Shown here piece by piece: positions 35,376-46,229 of a stretch of 61,794 nt of DNA. Both the position numbers and the translations under genes were made by a program. A model generated the notes under the pieces. That model searched no databases and was not told the origin of the DNA. It worked only from the letters and a program-made list of their open reading frames with translations. This DNA comes from Burkholderiaceae bacterium. GTDB lineage: Bacteria > Pseudomonadota > Gammaproteobacteria > Burkholderiales > Burkholderiaceae_C. Location: positions 1 to 61,794 of the forward strand of contig JANJVG010000061.1 of NCBI GenBank assembly GCA_024710165.1, in the 5' to 3' direction. The number at the start of each line of letters is the position of its first letter. Positions within the stretch are counted from its first letter, which is position 1.

Positions 35376-36242
35376 TCACTCTAATTCCTGGAGGCGCATC
35401 GAGAAGTCGGTGGCCTTGACGTCCTTGGTCAGCGTGCCAATGGAGATGCGGTCCACGCCGGTTTCTGCAAGGGCGCGCAGGCCCTCCAGCGTCACGCCTC
35501 CCGAGATTTCGAGGATGGCGCGACCCGCATTGATCCGCACGGCCTCGCGCAGCATGGGCAGGGGCATGTTGTCCAGCAGCACCATTCTTGCGCCCGCGTC
35601 CAGCGCCTCGCGCAATTGCTCCAGCGTTTCCACCTCGATCTCGATGAACTGCGCGCGCGCGGCCACTTGCTGCGCGGCCTGCAGCACGGCACTGACGCCG
35701 CCCGCAGCGGCAATGTGGTTTTCCTTGATGAGCACGGCGTCGTGCAGGCCGATGCGGTGGTTGGTGCCGCCGCCCACGCGCACGGCGTATTTCTGCGCCA
35801 GACGCAGGCCGGGAATGGTCTTGCGTGTGTCCACGATGTGGGCACGGGTGCCGCGCACGGCCTCCACGTAGGTGGCGGTCTTGGTCGCCACGGCAGACAG
35901 CAGTTGCAGGAAGTTGAGCGCAGTGCGCTCGGCGCTCAGCAGCGCGCGGGCGTCGCCCTCCGCCTCCAGCACCACCTGGTCAGGAGCGCTGCGCTGGCCC
36001 TCGGCCACATGCCAGGTGATGCGCACGGTGGAGTCCAGCGCGCGCAGCGCGGCTTCGGCCCAGGGGGCGCCGCAGATGACGGCGGCTTCGCGCGCCAGCA
36101 CGCGGGCGCGGGCGCGGCGCCCGGCGGGCACCAGGGCGGCGGTCAGGTCGCCGCTGCCTACGTCTTCCTGCAGCGCGCGGGCCACATCCAGCAGCACCTG
36201 GGTGTGCAGGGAAAGGTCGGGGGTTGGAGCAAATGGGGTCAT
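35376..36242 (-). CDS. nadC: Nicotinate-nucleotide pyrophosphorylase (carboxylating)
   Basis: Converts quinolinate and PRPP to nicotinate mononucleotide. It is 288 residues, a normal length. Conserved patterns include [42 protein letters not shown] and E-I-S-G-G-V-T. It is divergent from panB, with 73 bases between starts. Downstream on the same strand come nadA and pabB. Confidence 0.96.
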   Translation of the reverse strand: MTPFAPTPDLSLHTQVLLDVARALQEDVGSGDLTAALVPAGRRARARVLAREAAVICGAPWAEAALRALDSTVRITWHVAEGQRSAPDQVVLEAEGDARALLSAERTALNFLQLLSAVATKTATYVEAVRGTRAHIVDTRKTIPGLRLAQKYAVRVGGGTNHRIGLHDAVLIKENHIAAAGGVSAVLQAAQQVAARAQFIEIEVETLEQLREALDAGARMVLLDNMPLPMLREAVRINAGRAILEISGGVTLEGLRALAETGVDRISIGTLTKDVKATDFSMRLQELE

Positions 36243-36315
36243 GGGGCGCAAGCATAGCGGCTCCGGTGTTGTGTACTAGACTCCCGGCTCCCATGGACTT
36301 TGAGAAGATGGCCCC

Positions 36316-38086
<1,771 letters not shown>

Positions 38087-38112
38087 AAGACTGGGTCAAC
38101 GAAGCTGCCGCC

Positions 38113-38718
38113 ATGGACATCCTCCTTCTGGGCATCCTGATTGCCATCGGCATCTTCATGCTGAATGCGAAACAGCAGCGCCAGCGCATCGTGCTGCTGG
38201 CCAGCCATCTGGGGCACTACCAGATCGAGAAGCTCATGGAGAACCTCACCGAAGGCTACCTGCGCGCCCTGGGCGAGAACGACCCCGAGCGGCGCGAGCA
38301 GGTCTGGAGCCTGCTGCGCACGACCGAGCTGCAGCTGAGCGAGCAGTTCACCCGCTTCGCCGCCGAATTCGCCCGTGTGGACCCGGCCCAGGCCCGCGTC
38401 AGCACGCTGGCATTGGCCCTGCCTTTTGCCGACCAGTGGCTGCCCGGCGCCACCTTCGACATGCGCCAGGCCCTGCAGGTCCACGCCCAGGGCATCGAGC
38501 GCGCCGTGCGCAACGAGGCAGGCCGCTCGCTGCGCGACAAGGCCTTCACCCTGTCAGCCGAGCTGTTCCTGATGCAGCACACCTGCCACTGGTTCTGCAA
38601 GTCCAAGACCATCGCCTCGGCCCGACTGCTGGCGCGGCACCAGACCTCGCACGAGCAGGTGCTGGACGCCGTCGCCCCCGAGACCCGCAGCGCCTACCTC
38701 GCCCTGCTGCGCGGGTAG
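38113..38718 (+). CDS. Conserved hypothetical membrane-anchored protein
   Basis: I do not recognise this 201-residue protein. It begins with a strongly hydrophobic segment ([17 protein letters not shown]) and continues as a soluble, helix-rich and mostly charged region with a short Cys-containing patch (H-T-C-H-W-F-C-K-S) near residue 157-165. It is probably tethered to the inner membrane by its N-terminus with most of the chain cytoplasmic. It lies 26 bases after panC and 7 before rluE, so it may share the pan transcript. Codon use looks like that of its neighbours. Confidence 0.75.
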   Translation: MDILLLGILIAIGIFMLNAKQQRQRIVLLASHLGHYQIEKLMENLTEGYLRALGENDPERREQVWSLLRTTELQLSEQFTRFAAEFARVDPAQARVSTLALALPFADQWLPGATFDMRQALQVHAQGIERAVRNEAGRSLRDKAFTLSAELFLMQHTCHWFCKSKTIASARLLARHQTSHEQVLDAVAPETRSAYLALLRG

Positions 38719-38725
38719 GCGGCCC

Positions 38726-39334
38726 ATGGCGCCACCGCCCCGCCGTCCCGCGGCACGCCGTACGCCCAAGGCGCCGCCGGCTGTGCCGCGCCTGCTGCTG
38801 CTGAACAAGCCGTTTGAGGTGCTGACCCAGTTCAGCCCCGACAGCGAAGGCCGCGCCACGCTCAAAGACTTTGTGGATGTGCCCGGCGTCTACCCGGCCG
38901 GGCGCCTGGACCGCGACAGCGAGGGCCTGCTGCTGCTGACCAACGACGGCGCCCTGCAGACGCGCATTGCCGACCCGCGCCACAAGCTGGCCAAGACCTA
39001 CTGGGTGCAGGTGGAAGGCACGCCCACCGAAGAGCAGCTGAGCCAGCTGCGCGAGGGCGTGCAACTCAAGGACGGCCCCACCCTGCCCGCGCAGGCGCGA
39101 ATGCTGGAAGCGCCCGCGCTGTGGGAGCGTCACCCCCCGGTGCGCTTTCGGCAAAGCATCCCCACGGCCTGGCTGGAGCTGATCATCCGCGAAGGCCGCA
39201 ACCGCCAGGTGCGCCGCATGACGGCCGCCGTGGGCCTGCCCACGCTGCGCCTGGTGCGCGTGCGGATCGGCCCCTGGAGTCTGGAAGGGCTGGAGCCGGG
39301 ACAGTGGCGGGAAGTGTCGGCCGCGCTGGCTTGA
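38726..39334 (+). CDS. rluE: 23S rRNA pseudouridine synthase of the RluE/RsuA group
   Basis: Isomerises a uridine in 23S rRNA (U2457 for E. coli RluE). It is 202 residues. L-L-N-K-P-F-x-V-L-x-Q-F and the catalytic motif [12 protein letters not shown] (D62) are present, as is the C-terminal [11 protein letters not shown]. There is no S4 domain, which fits RluE. The N-terminus is basic and Pro-rich. Its stop is one base from the stop of the convergent gpsA. Confidence 0.9.
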   Translation: MAPPPRRPAARRTPKAPPAVPRLLLLNKPFEVLTQFSPDSEGRATLKDFVDVPGVYPAGRLDRDSEGLLLLTNDGALQTRIADPRHKLAKTYWVQVEGTPTEEQLSQLREGVQLKDGPTLPAQARMLEAPALWERHPPVRFRQSIPTAWLELIIREGRNRQVRRMTAAVGLPTLRLVRVRIGPWSLEGLEPGQWREVSAALA

Positions 39335-39335
39335 G

Positions 39336-40346
39336 TCAGGCGCCTTCGCCCTTGGGTTCACGCTCCATCAGCGCGGCCACGGCCTCGTCGGGCCGCAGAC
39401 GGCCATCCAGCAGCGCCACCACGCCCTCGCTGATAGGCATTTCCACGCCCAGGTGACGGGCGCGCTGCACTACGGTGCGGGCGCAGTAAACACCCTCGGC
39501 CACATGGCCGAGCGAAGCCACGGCCTGCGCCAGCGTCCGACCCTGCGCCAGCAGCAGGCCCACACGTCGGTTGCGCGAGAGGTCGCCGGTGGCGGTGAGC
39601 ACCAGGTCGCCCAGGCCCGACAGGCCCATGAAGGTGTCCCCACGCGCGCCCAGGGCCAGGCCCAGGCGGGTGATCTCGGCCAGGCCGCGTGTGATGAGGG
39701 CGGCGCGGGCGTTCAGGCCCAGTTGCAGGCCGTCGCACAGCCCCGTGGCGATGGCCAGCACGTTCTTGACGGCACCGCCCACCTCCACGCCCACGATGTC
39801 GTCGTTGGCATAAACGCGCAGGCTGGGGCCATGGAAGCCGCGCACCAAGGCTTCGCGCACGCTGGCGTGCTCGCTGGCTGCCACCAGCGCCGTGGGTTGA
39901 GCACGGGCCACCTCCAGCGCAAAGCTCGGGCCGCTGAGCACGCCCGCTATCAAATCAGGAGCTACCTGCGCACGCACCTCGTGCGCCAGCAGGCCAAAAG
40001 ATTCAGAATTTTCTGTGGCCGCCTCGAAACCCTTGCACAGCCAGGCCACCGGCGCGCTGCAGCCGCGCAGCTGCACCAGCATGCCGCGCAGGCCTGCCAT
40101 GGGCGTGGCCACGATGACCAGATCGGCGGCGTCCGCCAGCGCTGCCACATCGCCACCGGCCACGGTCAGGGAGGGCGGCAGGCCGATGCCCGGCAGGTAG
40201 CGCAGGTTGCTGCGCAGCGCCTGCATCTCGGCCACCTGTGGGGCATCGCGCGCCCACAGGGTGACGGCATGGCCCGCCGGGTGCGCGGCCGCACTGATGG
40301 CCATAGCCGTACCCCAGGCACCGGCGCCAAGTACTACTATTTTCAT
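39336..40346 (-). CDS. gpsA: Glycerol-3-phosphate dehydrogenase [NAD(P)+]
   Basis: Reduces dihydroxyacetone phosphate to glycerol-3-phosphate for phospholipid synthesis. It is 336 residues. The cofactor motif is [18 protein letters not shown] and [13 protein letters not shown] (catalytic lysine) are present. The start codon and first codons (ATGAAAATAG) belong to the end of repeat C copy 11. A second copy of the repeat (39946-40000) is read in frame just before G-V-L-S-G-P-S-F. It is the last gene of the rhodanese-grxC-secB-gpsA run. Confidence 0.95.
   Translation of the reverse strand: MKIVVLGAGAWGTAMAISAAAHPAGHAVTLWARDAPQVAEMQALRSNLRYLPGIGLPPSLTVAGGDVAALADAADLVIVATPMAGLRGMLVQLRGCSAPVAWLCKGFEAATENSESFGLLAHEVRAQVAPDLIAGVLSGPSFALEVARAQPTALVAASEHASVREALVRGFHGPSLRVYANDDIVGVEVGGAVKNVLAIATGLCDGLQLGLNARAALITRGLAEITRLGLALGARGDTFMGLSGLGDLVLTATGDLSRNRRVGLLLAQGRTLAQAVASLGHVAEGVYCARTVVQRARHLGVEMPISEGVVALLDGRLRPDEAVAALMEREPKGEGA
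39946..40000 (+). repeat. Repeat C copy 10, inside gpsA
   Basis: GCTATCAAATC, AGGAGCTACCTGCGC, loop, GTGCGCCAGCAGGCCAAAAG keeps the order, spacing and both outer flanks of repeat C. It is translated on the minus strand as [18 protein letters not shown]. Confidence 0.65.
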
Positions 40347-40389
40347 AGCTGCTCGCGCTTAACCAGCAAGCGCTGGAGGCCAAAAAGGC
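40335..40389 (+). repeat. Repeat C copy 11, between secB and gpsA
   Basis: TACTATTTTCATAGCTGCTCGCGCTTAACC, AAGCGCTGGAGGCCAAAAAGGC (given here in two parts). On the minus strand its AGCTATGAAAATAG end contains the gpsA initiation codon. It fills nearly the whole 49-base gap. Confidence 0.85.
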
Positions 40390-40395
40390 TAAAAA

Positions 40396-40854
40396 TTACT
40401 GCGGCAGTTGCGACGAAGGTGCGTCAGCGGCCTGGGCCTGCTGCTGCTCGTACATGGCCTGGAAGTTGATCTCTGCCAGGTGCACGGGCGGGAAGCCGGC
40501 ACGGTTGATGACATCGGCCACGTTGCCGCGCAGGTAGGGGTAAATGATCTGGGGGCAGGCGATGCCGACGATGGCGCCCATCTGGTCTTCAGGGACGTTG
40601 CGGATCTCGAAAATGCCGGCCTGCTTGGCTTCGACCAGGAACACCGTCTTGTCCTTGATGCGGGTGTGCACCGTGGCAGTGACGCAAATCTCGAAGATGC
40701 CTTCAGCGGCCGGCGCGGCTTCCACGCCGATCTGGATGTCCACACTGGGCTGTTCGGCTTCGAGCAGGATGGCAGGCGAGTTGGGCTGTTCGAGCGACAA
40801 GTCCTTGAGGTAGACGCGCTGGATCTGGAACACGGGATTTTCTTGGTCGGCCAT
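40396..40854 (-). CDS. secB: Protein-export chaperone SecB
   Basis: A tetrameric cytoplasmic chaperone that delivers unfolded precursors to SecA. It is 152 residues. [19 protein letters not shown] and C-P[20 protein letters not shown] are hallmark sequences. The ATG followed by A-D-Q-E-N-P is preferred over an upstream start. It lies between grxC and gpsA, the usual order in betaproteobacteria. Confidence 0.97.
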   Translation of the reverse strand: MADQENPVFQIQRVYLKDLSLEQPNSPAILLEAEQPSVDIQIGVEAAPAAEGIFEICVTATVHTRIKDKTVFLVEAKQAGIFEIRNVPEDQMGAIVGIACPQIIYPYLRGNVADVINRAGFPPVHLAEINFQAMYEQQQAQAADAPSSQLPQ

Positions 40855-40938
40855 GAATGACAAGTCTCTCTGCGAATGGATTTTCGGCAAAACAAAACCC
40901 GCCAGGGAGCGTTTCCCGCAGCGGGCGCATGGGCTGGA

Positions 40939-41199
40939 TTATGCAGCGCCCAGCAAGGGGGTGAGTCCACCCCGGGCGTCCAGGGCCATCAGATCATCAC
41001 AGCCGCCCACGTGCGTCGCGCCAATGAAAATCTGCGGCACGGTACGACGGCCGGTGGTTTCCATCATGTGCTGGCGGGCCACGGGGTCGGTGTCGATACG
41101 GATTTCCTCGATCTGCTCCACACCACGGGATTTGAGCAGCTGCTTGGCGCGGGTGCAGTAGGGGCAGACTGCGGTGGTGTACATCTTGACGGCTTGCAT
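40939..41199 (-). CDS. grxC: Glutaredoxin 3
   Basis: A glutathione-dependent thiol oxidoreductase of 86 residues. The active site is C12-P-Y-C15, with the cis-proline in T-V-P-Q-I-F-I (TVP) and the glutathione-binding G-G-C-D-D-L. The ATG gives M-Q-A-V-K-M-Y-T-T. It lies between the rhodanese gene and secB. Confidence 0.96.
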   Translation of the reverse strand: MQAVKMYTTAVCPYCTRAKQLLKSRGVEQIEEIRIDTDPVARQHMMETTGRRTVPQIFIGATHVGGCDDLMALDARGGLTPLLGAA

Positions 41200-41230
41200 G
41201 GGCTTCCTTGGTTTGCTGTGGGGATGTCGT

Positions 41231-41638
41231 TCAGGACTTCTCGACCGGCAGGCCGGCTTCCTTCCAGGACCGCAGGCCACCGGCCAGCACCTGGGCCTTT
41301 TCGTAGCCCAGCTTGCGCGCGATGACGGCGGCACGAGCCGCGCGCCCGCCACTGGCACACACCATGACCACAGGTACGGCCTTGTTTTTCACTACCGAGG
41401 GCAGGCGCGCCTCCAGCTGGTCGAGCGGCACATTCTTGGCGCCCCCGGCATGACCGGCGGCAAACTCATCGGCCCCGCACACGTCGATCAGCACGGCTTT
41501 TTCGCGGTTGATCAGCAAGACCGCATTGGCCGCCGTCAGCCCACCAAAACTGGCGCCCCGCAACGCGGGCACCAGCAGCATGGAGCCCGAGGCGAGCGCG
41601 AGAACGAACAAATACCAGTTGTCGACGAAGAATTTCAC
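41231..41638 (-). CDS. Rhodanese-like protein with N-terminal membrane segment
   Basis: A 135-residue protein: one membrane helix near residues 8-26, then a rhodanese domain with the catalytic cysteine C94 in V-C-A-S-G-G-R-A-A-R-A-A. It probably carries or transfers persulfide sulfur at the membrane; which side is not certain. GTG at 41636-41638 is chosen because AAGGAATAAC precedes it and because homologues start with x-F-F-x-D-N-W. It is the first gene of the rhodanese-grxC-secB-gpsA unit. A large structured element lies 60 bases upstream. Confidence 0.88.
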   Translation of the reverse strand: MKFFVDNWYLFVLALASGSMLLVPALRGASFGGLTAANAVLLINREKAVLIDVCGADEFAAGHAGGAKNVPLDQLEARLPSVVKNKAVPVVMVCASGGRAARAAVIARKLGYEKAQVLAGGLRSWKEAGLPVEKS

Positions 41639-41698
41639 GTTATTCCTTGGGTTGGCAAACACCGCGATTTTAGAATGATGGGTTTTGACCTGCTGCTG

Positions 41699-41963
41699 GT
41701 GTAGTGTTTCATTCTGATTGGTGCTTTCAGAGCCCCGAAAAAGCTGCACAGCTAGACGCAGCGCGCAGGCAATGGCCATAGCCCTTGCCAAGCGCTGCAA
41801 CGACGCTGTGCAGCTTTTTCGGGGCTCCCTTCGGGCCAGTGGCCAAGGGGCCATCTGCGTTGTTGCAGTGGCTTGACGTAACCGGTTATGTCTGCGCCCC
41901 TGCGCCTAGCAGCTGACCCCTTGGCCACTGGCTGAAAGTACCAATCAGAGTGAAACACTACAC
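41699..41963. mobile_element. 265 bp element with 32 bp inverted ends and two internal hairpins
   Basis: The ends 41699-41730 and 41932-41963 are inverted repeats matching at 30 of 32 positions. Inside are two further perfect inverted repeats in tandem: 41731-41752 with 41805-41826 (22 bp) and 41835-41850 with 41917-41932 (16 bp). Folded, it would be a three-way junction. It carries no plausible gene. It lies between the divergent rhodanese and gpmA genes and ends nine bases before the gpmA start, just before its AAGGAA ribosome site. It may be a MITE, a structured leader, or both. Confidence 0.7.
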
Positions 41964-41972
41964 AAGGAAACC

Positions 41973-42716
41973 ATGCACAAACTCGTTCTGATCCGCCACG
42001 GCGAATCCACCTGGAACCTGGAAAACCGCTTTACCGGCTGGACCGATGTGGACCTCACCCCCACCGGCGTCTCCCAGGCCATGTCGGCCGGCAAGCTGCT
42101 CAAGGCCGAGGGTTACGAGTTCGACCTGTGCTACACCAGCGTGCTCAAGCGCGCCATCCACACCCTGTGGTATGCCCTGGACGAAATGGACCGCACCTGG
42201 TTGCCGGTGCAAAAGAGCTGGCGCCTGAACGAGCGCCACTACGGCGCCCTGCAAGGCCTGAACAAGGGCGAAACGGCCCAGAAGTACGGCGACGAGCAGG
42301 TGCTGGTGTGGCGCCGCAGTTACGACACCCCGCCCCCCGCCCTCGAAGCAGGCGACCCGCGCTGCGAGCGCAGCGACCGCCGCTACGCGGGCCTGGACGC
42401 CGCCCAGGTGCCGCTGACCGAGTGCCTGAAGGACACCGTGGCGCGCGTGCTGCCCTTCTGGAACGACACCATGGCCCCGGCCATCCGCTCGGGCCAGCGC
42501 ATCCTGGTGGCGGCGCACGGCAACTCGATCCGGGCGCTGGTGAAGTACCTCGACAACATCTCCGACGGCGACATCGTCGGCCTGAACATTCCCAACGGCA
42601 TTCCGCTGGTATATGAGCTGGACGCCGACCTCAAGCCCATCCGCCACTACTATCTGGGGGATGCGGAAGCGGCAGCCAAGGCGGCTGCAGCAGTAGCGTC
42701 GCAGGGCAAGGCGTAA
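41973..42716 (+). CDS. gpmA: 2,3-bisphosphoglycerate-dependent phosphoglycerate mutase
   Basis: Interconverts 3- and 2-phosphoglycerate in glycolysis and gluconeogenesis. It is 247 residues, the standard length for dPGM. The phospho-histidine motif L-I-R-H-G-E-S (H9) is present, as are [18 protein letters not shown], and [11 protein letters not shown] with the second active-site histidine. AAGGAA directly before the ATG is the ribosome site. The ctpA gene follows. Confidence 0.97.
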   Translation: MHKLVLIRHGESTWNLENRFTGWTDVDLTPTGVSQAMSAGKLLKAEGYEFDLCYTSVLKRAIHTLWYALDEMDRTWLPVQKSWRLNERHYGALQGLNKGETAQKYGDEQVLVWRRSYDTPPPALEAGDPRCERSDRRYAGLDAAQVPLTECLKDTVARVLPFWNDTMAPAIRSGQRILVAAHGNSIRALVKYLDNISDGDIVGLNIPNGIPLVYELDADLKPIRHYYLGDAEAAAKAAAAVASQGKA

Positions 42717-42851
42717 AGCTGCGGTAAAGAAACCCTCCAGCCGGCCCGGCAAGACCCCGGCGAGCACCTGTGCGGGAACCCGAGCGGCTCAGGCCCTTCT
42801 AAGAACGTGAACCCATCTCGGGTGTACATTGAATCGGTTAAAGGTAATCGT

Positions 42852-44291
42852 ATGGGCCAGAAACTGAAAATTGCAGGGTGGGTATCCGTGGGCGCACTTG
42901 CCGGGGTCTTGACCACGGTATCGCTGCAGACCGTGGCGCGTGGCGCCATGACGCCCTTGCCGCTGGAGGAAATCCAGCAGCTCTCGGCCGTCTTCGGCCT
43001 GGTCAAGACCGACTATGTGGAGCCGGTGGACGACAAGAAGCTGATCACCGACGCCATCTCGGGCATGGTCTCCAGCCTGGACCCGCACTCGCAGTATTTC
43101 GACAAGAAGTCGTTCGCCGAATTCCGCGAAGGCACCTCGGGTAAATTCGTCGGCGTGGGTATTGAAATCACGCAGGAAGACGGCCTCATCAAGGTCGTCT
43201 CGCCCATCGAGGGTTCGCCCGCGTTCCGCGCCGGGCTCAAGACCAACGACCTCATCACCAAAATCGACGACACCGCCGTCAAGGGCCTGAGCCTGGGCGA
43301 TGCCGTCAAGCGCATGCGCGGCGACCCCAATACCAAAGTCACGCTCACCATCTTCCGCAAGGACGAGAGCCGCACCTTCCCGGTGACCATCACGCGCGAG
43401 GAAATCAAGACCCAGTCGGTCAAGGGCAAGATGATCGAGCCGGGCTACGGCTGGATCCGCCTCTCGCAGTTCCAGGAACGTACGGTCGAAGACTTCGTGC
43501 GCAAGGCCGAGGAGCTGTACAAGCAAGACCCCCAGCTCAAGGGCCTGGTGCTAGATTTGCGCAACGACCCGGGTGGCCTGCTCGATGCCGCCGTGGCCAT
43601 CTCCGCCGCCTTCCTTCCGCCCGACGTGACCGTGGTTTCCACCAACGGCCAGCTGGCCGAAAGCAAGGCCACGTTCAAGGCCTCGCCCGACTTCTACGCC
43701 CGCCGGGGCAGTGGCGACCCGCTCAAGCGGCTGCCCGCCGCCCTCAAGAGCGTGCCGCTGGTGGTGTTGGTGAACGAAGGCTCGGCCTCGGCCAGCGAGA
43801 TCGTGGCCGGCGCACTGCAGGACCACAAGCGCGCCACCATCATGGGCAGCCAGACCTTCGGCAAGGGCTCGGTGCAGACCGTGCGCCCCCTCGGCCCCGA
43901 CACCGGCATCAAGCTGACTACGGCGCGCTACTACACGCCCAGCGGCAAATCGATCCAGGCGCGGGGCATCGTTCCGGATGTGATGCTGGACGAAACCGCC
44001 GAGGGCAGCCCCTTTGCCGCCCTGCGGATGCGCGAAGCCGACCTCGAAAAGCACCTGGGCAATGGCCAGAGCGAGGAAAAGAAAGACCCTGCACGCGAGC
44101 AGGCCCGCGAGGAAGCCCGCAAGCGCCTGGAAGAAGAAGCCAAGAAGCCCGTGGCCGACCGCAAGCTGCCCGAGTTCGGCACCGACAAGGACTTCCAGCT
44201 CGCCCAGGCGCTGAACCACCTGCGCGGCAAGCCCGTGCTGGTCAGCAAGACCCAGACCGAGCGCAAGGAAGAGAAGAAAGAAACGCCGTAA
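42852..44291 (+). CDS. ctpA: Carboxy-terminal processing peptidase (S41)
   Basis: A periplasmic serine protease that trims exported or membrane proteins. It is 479 residues. An N-terminal signal or anchor (about 5-30) is followed by a PDZ domain (about 98-180) and the S41 catalytic domain. The catalytic serine is S311 in G-S-A-S-A-S-E-I and the lysine is K338 in T-F-G-K-G-S-V-Q. The C-terminal 60 residues are highly charged (Glu/Lys/Arg-rich). ATG at 42852 is favoured over an in-frame GTG 45 bases upstream. A terminator follows. Confidence 0.95.
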   Translation: MGQKLKIAGWVSVGALAGVLTTVSLQTVARGAMTPLPLEEIQQLSAVFGLVKTDYVEPVDDKKLITDAISGMVSSLDPHSQYFDKKSFAEFREGTSGKFVGVGIEITQEDGLIKVVSPIEGSPAFRAGLKTNDLITKIDDTAVKGLSLGDAVKRMRGDPNTKVTLTIFRKDESRTFPVTITREEIKTQSVKGKMIEPGYGWIRLSQFQERTVEDFVRKAEELYKQDPQLKGLVLDLRNDPGGLLDAAVAISAAFLPPDVTVVSTNGQLAESKATFKASPDFYARRGSGDPLKRLPAALKSVPLVVLVNEGSASASEIVAGALQDHKRATIMGSQTFGKGSVQTVRPLGPDTGIKLTTARYYTPSGKSIQARGIVPDVMLDETAEGSPFAALRMREADLEKHLGNGQSEEKKDPAREQAREEARKRLEEEAKKPVADRKLPEFGTDKDFQLAQALNHLRGKPVLVSKTQTERKEEKKETP

Positions 44292-44314
44292 GCTGCGGCC
44301 TTCCTCCCGCCCAC

Positions 44315-44343
44315 AAGGGCCGGTTGCATACCGGCCCTTTTTT
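44315..44343 (+). terminator. Rho-independent terminator after ctpA
   Basis: The stem AAGGGCCGG / CCGGCCCTT with a seven-base loop (TTGCATA) is followed by a run of T. It ends transcription after ctpA and separates it from moeB. Confidence 0.88.
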
Positions 44344-44354
44344 CTGCCCACACC

Positions 44355-45113
44355 ATGACCGACGACCAGCTCCTGCGCTATTCCCGCCACATTCTGCTCG
44401 ATGAAGTGGGCATCGAAGGGCAGGAGCGCATCCTGGCCGCGCACGCGCTCATCATTGGCGCAGGCGGGCTCGGTTCGCCCGCTGCCCTGTACCTGGGATC
44501 GGCCGGCGTGGGGCACCTCACGCTGGTGGACCATGACGTGGTCGACCTGACCAACCTGCAGCGCCAGATCGCCCACACCCAGGACCGCGTGGGCCAGCCC
44601 AAGGTGGCATCGGCCGCCCAGGCGGTGCGCGCCATCAACCCCGAGGCACAGCTCACCTGTGTCCAGGAACGCGCCGACGCGGCCCTGCTCGACACACTGG
44701 TGCCCCGCGCCAGCGTGGTACTCGACTGCAGCGACAACTACACCACACGCCAGGCGGTGAACGCCGCCTGCGTGCGCCACCGCACGCCGCTGGTGGCGGG
44801 TGCGGTGATCCGCTTCGATGCGCAGATCACCGTGGTCGACCCGCGCGATGCCACGGCCCCCTGCTATGCCTGCCTGTTCGACCCGCAGGCCCGGTTCGAG
44901 GAAGTGGCCTGCTCGACCATGGGCGTTCTCGCGCCGCTGGTGGGTGTGGTGGGGGCGCTGCAGGCCGCCGAGGCACTCAAATTGGTGGCGGGCGTGGGGC
45001 AGTCACTGGCCGGGCGCCTGCTCATGCTGGATGGGCGCAGCATGGAATGGAGCAGCCTGCGCACTGCGCGCAACCCGGCCTGCACGGTGTGCGGGCAGGC
45101 GCACGGACACTAG
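44355..45113 (+). CDS. moeB: Molybdopterin-synthase adenylyltransferase MoeB (HesA/MoeB/ThiF family)
   Basis: Adenylates the C-terminus of a ubiquitin-like sulfur carrier, MoaD or possibly ThiS. It is 252 residues. The nucleotide motif G-A-G-G-L-G-S-P is near residue 34; D-x-V-D-L-T-N-L-Q-R-Q, D-C-S-D-N-Y-T-T-R and two zinc C-x-x-C pairs (C-Y-A-C and C-T-V-C) are present. ThiF and MoeB are hard to separate by sequence alone. It begins shortly after the ctpA terminator. Its stop codon is followed within four bases by a palindrome upstream of the next gene. Confidence 0.9.
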   Translation: MTDDQLLRYSRHILLDEVGIEGQERILAAHALIIGAGGLGSPAALYLGSAGVGHLTLVDHDVVDLTNLQRQIAHTQDRVGQPKVASAAQAVRAINPEAQLTCVQERADAALLDTLVPRASVVLDCSDNYTTRQAVNAACVRHRTPLVAGAVIRFDAQITVVDPRDATAPCYACLFDPQARFEEVACSTMGVLAPLVGVVGALQAAEALKLVAGVGQSLAGRLLMLDGRSMEWSSLRTARNPACTVCGQAHGH

Positions 45114-45117
45114 GCGG

Positions 45118-45133
45118 GTAGGAATCGGCCTAC
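45118..45133. promoter_or_regulatory. GTAGG-N6-CCTAC palindrome, site 1
   Basis: GTAGG, six bases, CCTAC, followed by GGCCGGTGCCTGC. The same palindrome with the same spacing and a very similar tail occurs at 47741-47756. It lies 90 bases before the receiver gene at 45224; TACAGT at 45179-45184 could be the -10 box. It may be an operator for the LuxR-type regulator encoded at 45597-46229. Confidence 0.5.
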
Positions 45134-45223
45134 GGCCGGTGCCTGCAGCCGCTGGCACAATTCCAGGCGCGACGCTCGTACAGTGGCACCACGGTCTGTG
45201 CGGGCCGTGGAACGGACCCGATC

Positions 45224-45619
45224 GTGAAACTCAAGACCTACATCGTTGAAGACAACGCCACCATCCGCGAAAACCTCATCGGTACGCTGGAGGAGCTTGC
45301 CTTCATCGAAGCCGTGGGCGTGGCCGACACAGAAGAACAGGGCAGGCAGTGGCTGACCACCCACCCGGCACAGTGGGACCTGGCCATCATCGATCTGTTT
45401 TTGCGCCAGGGCAGCGGGCTGGGAATCCTTGCCGCCTGCCAGAATCGCCTGCCCCACCAGCGCCTGGTGGTGCTCAGCAACTACGCCACCCCTGACGTGC
45501 GCATGCGCTGCGCGCAGCTGGGTGTGGATGCCGTATTCGACAAATCCAATGAAATCGATGCGCTGATCGACTACTGCATTGACCAGGCCAGGCTTGTCAG
45601 TCGATCAGGCGGTTCTTGA
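45224..45619 (+). CDS. Single-domain response regulator (receiver only)
   Basis: A 131-residue CheY-like protein: E9-D10 acidic pocket, phospho-acceptor D57 (I-I-D-L-F-L), a serine in V-L-S-N-Y and K107 in F-D-K. It has no output domain. It begins with GTG and is convergent with the LuxR-type regulator gene, overlapping it by 23 bases. It may act as a phosphate sink or partner for the kinase encoded at 46359. Confidence 0.85.
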   Translation: MKLKTYIVEDNATIRENLIGTLEELAFIEAVGVADTEEQGRQWLTTHPAQWDLAIIDLFLRQGSGLGILAACQNRLPHQRLVVLSNYATPDVRMRCAQLGVDAVFDKSNEIDALIDYCIDQARLVSRSGGS

Positions 45620-46229
45620 GGGCGTAGTAGGTCAGGTCGCTGTTGGACGACAGCCCCATCTTCTCCATCAGCCGCGTGCGGTAGGTGCTCACGGTCTTGA
45701 CGCTCAGCGACAGCGCGTTGGCAATGTCGCCCGCCGTCTCGCCCCGCGCGAGTTTCAGGAACACCTGGAACTCACGCTCGGAGAGCTGCTCGTGCACGGG
45801 CGCGTCGTCCTTGCGGTGGAGCTGCTGCGCCAGCAGCTCGGCCACGCCCGGCGTCACATAGCGCCGGCCCAGGGCGATGGTGCGAATGGCCTCCACGATT
45901 TCGGCCGGTTCGCATTCCTTGTTGAGGTAACCGCTGGCCCCCTGGCGGATCATGCTGATGGCATAGTGCGTTTCCGGGTAGCCGCTGAGGATGAGGATCC
46001 CCATCTGGGGCGCCTTGGCGCGCAGCATGGCCAGTGCGTCCAGCCCGCTTTGCCCGGGCATGGCCAGGTCCATCACCAGCACGTGCACCTCTGCATTGCG
46101 GATCAGATCGATGGCCTCGCGCCCGTTGGCTGCTTCGCCCACCACGCGCAGGTCCACGTGCTCGGACAAAAACTGGCGCAGGCCTGCACGCACAATGGCG
46201 TGGTCATCGACGATACCGATATTGATCAT
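45597..46229 (-). CDS. LuxR/NarL-type response regulator
   Basis: A 210-residue DNA-binding response regulator: receiver domain with D8, D9 and phospho-acceptor D54 (V-M-D-L-A-M-P-G), then a C-terminal LuxR helix-turn-helix (L-S-E-R-E-F-Q-V-F-L ... I-A-N-A-L-S-L-S-V-K-T-V-S-T-Y). It is divergent from the histidine kinase gene, with 129 bases between starts. The pair is therefore a probable two-component system. Its 3' end overlaps the receiver-only gene. Confidence 0.92.
   Translation of the reverse strand: MINIGIVDDHAIVRAGLRQFLSEHVDLRVVGEAANGREAIDLIRNAEVHVLVMDLAMPGQSGLDALAMLRAKAPQMGILILSGYPETHYAISMIRQGASGYLNKECEPAEIVEAIRTIALGRRYVTPGVAELLAQQLHRKDDAPVHEQLSEREFQVFLKLARGETAGDIANALSLSVKTVSTYRTRLMEKMGLSSNSDLTYYALKNRLID

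Noticed and set aside
45153-45170. Sigma-54 promoter (TGGCAC)
   Set aside because: No TTGC at the required spacing; the second copy of the palindrome lacks even TGGCAC.
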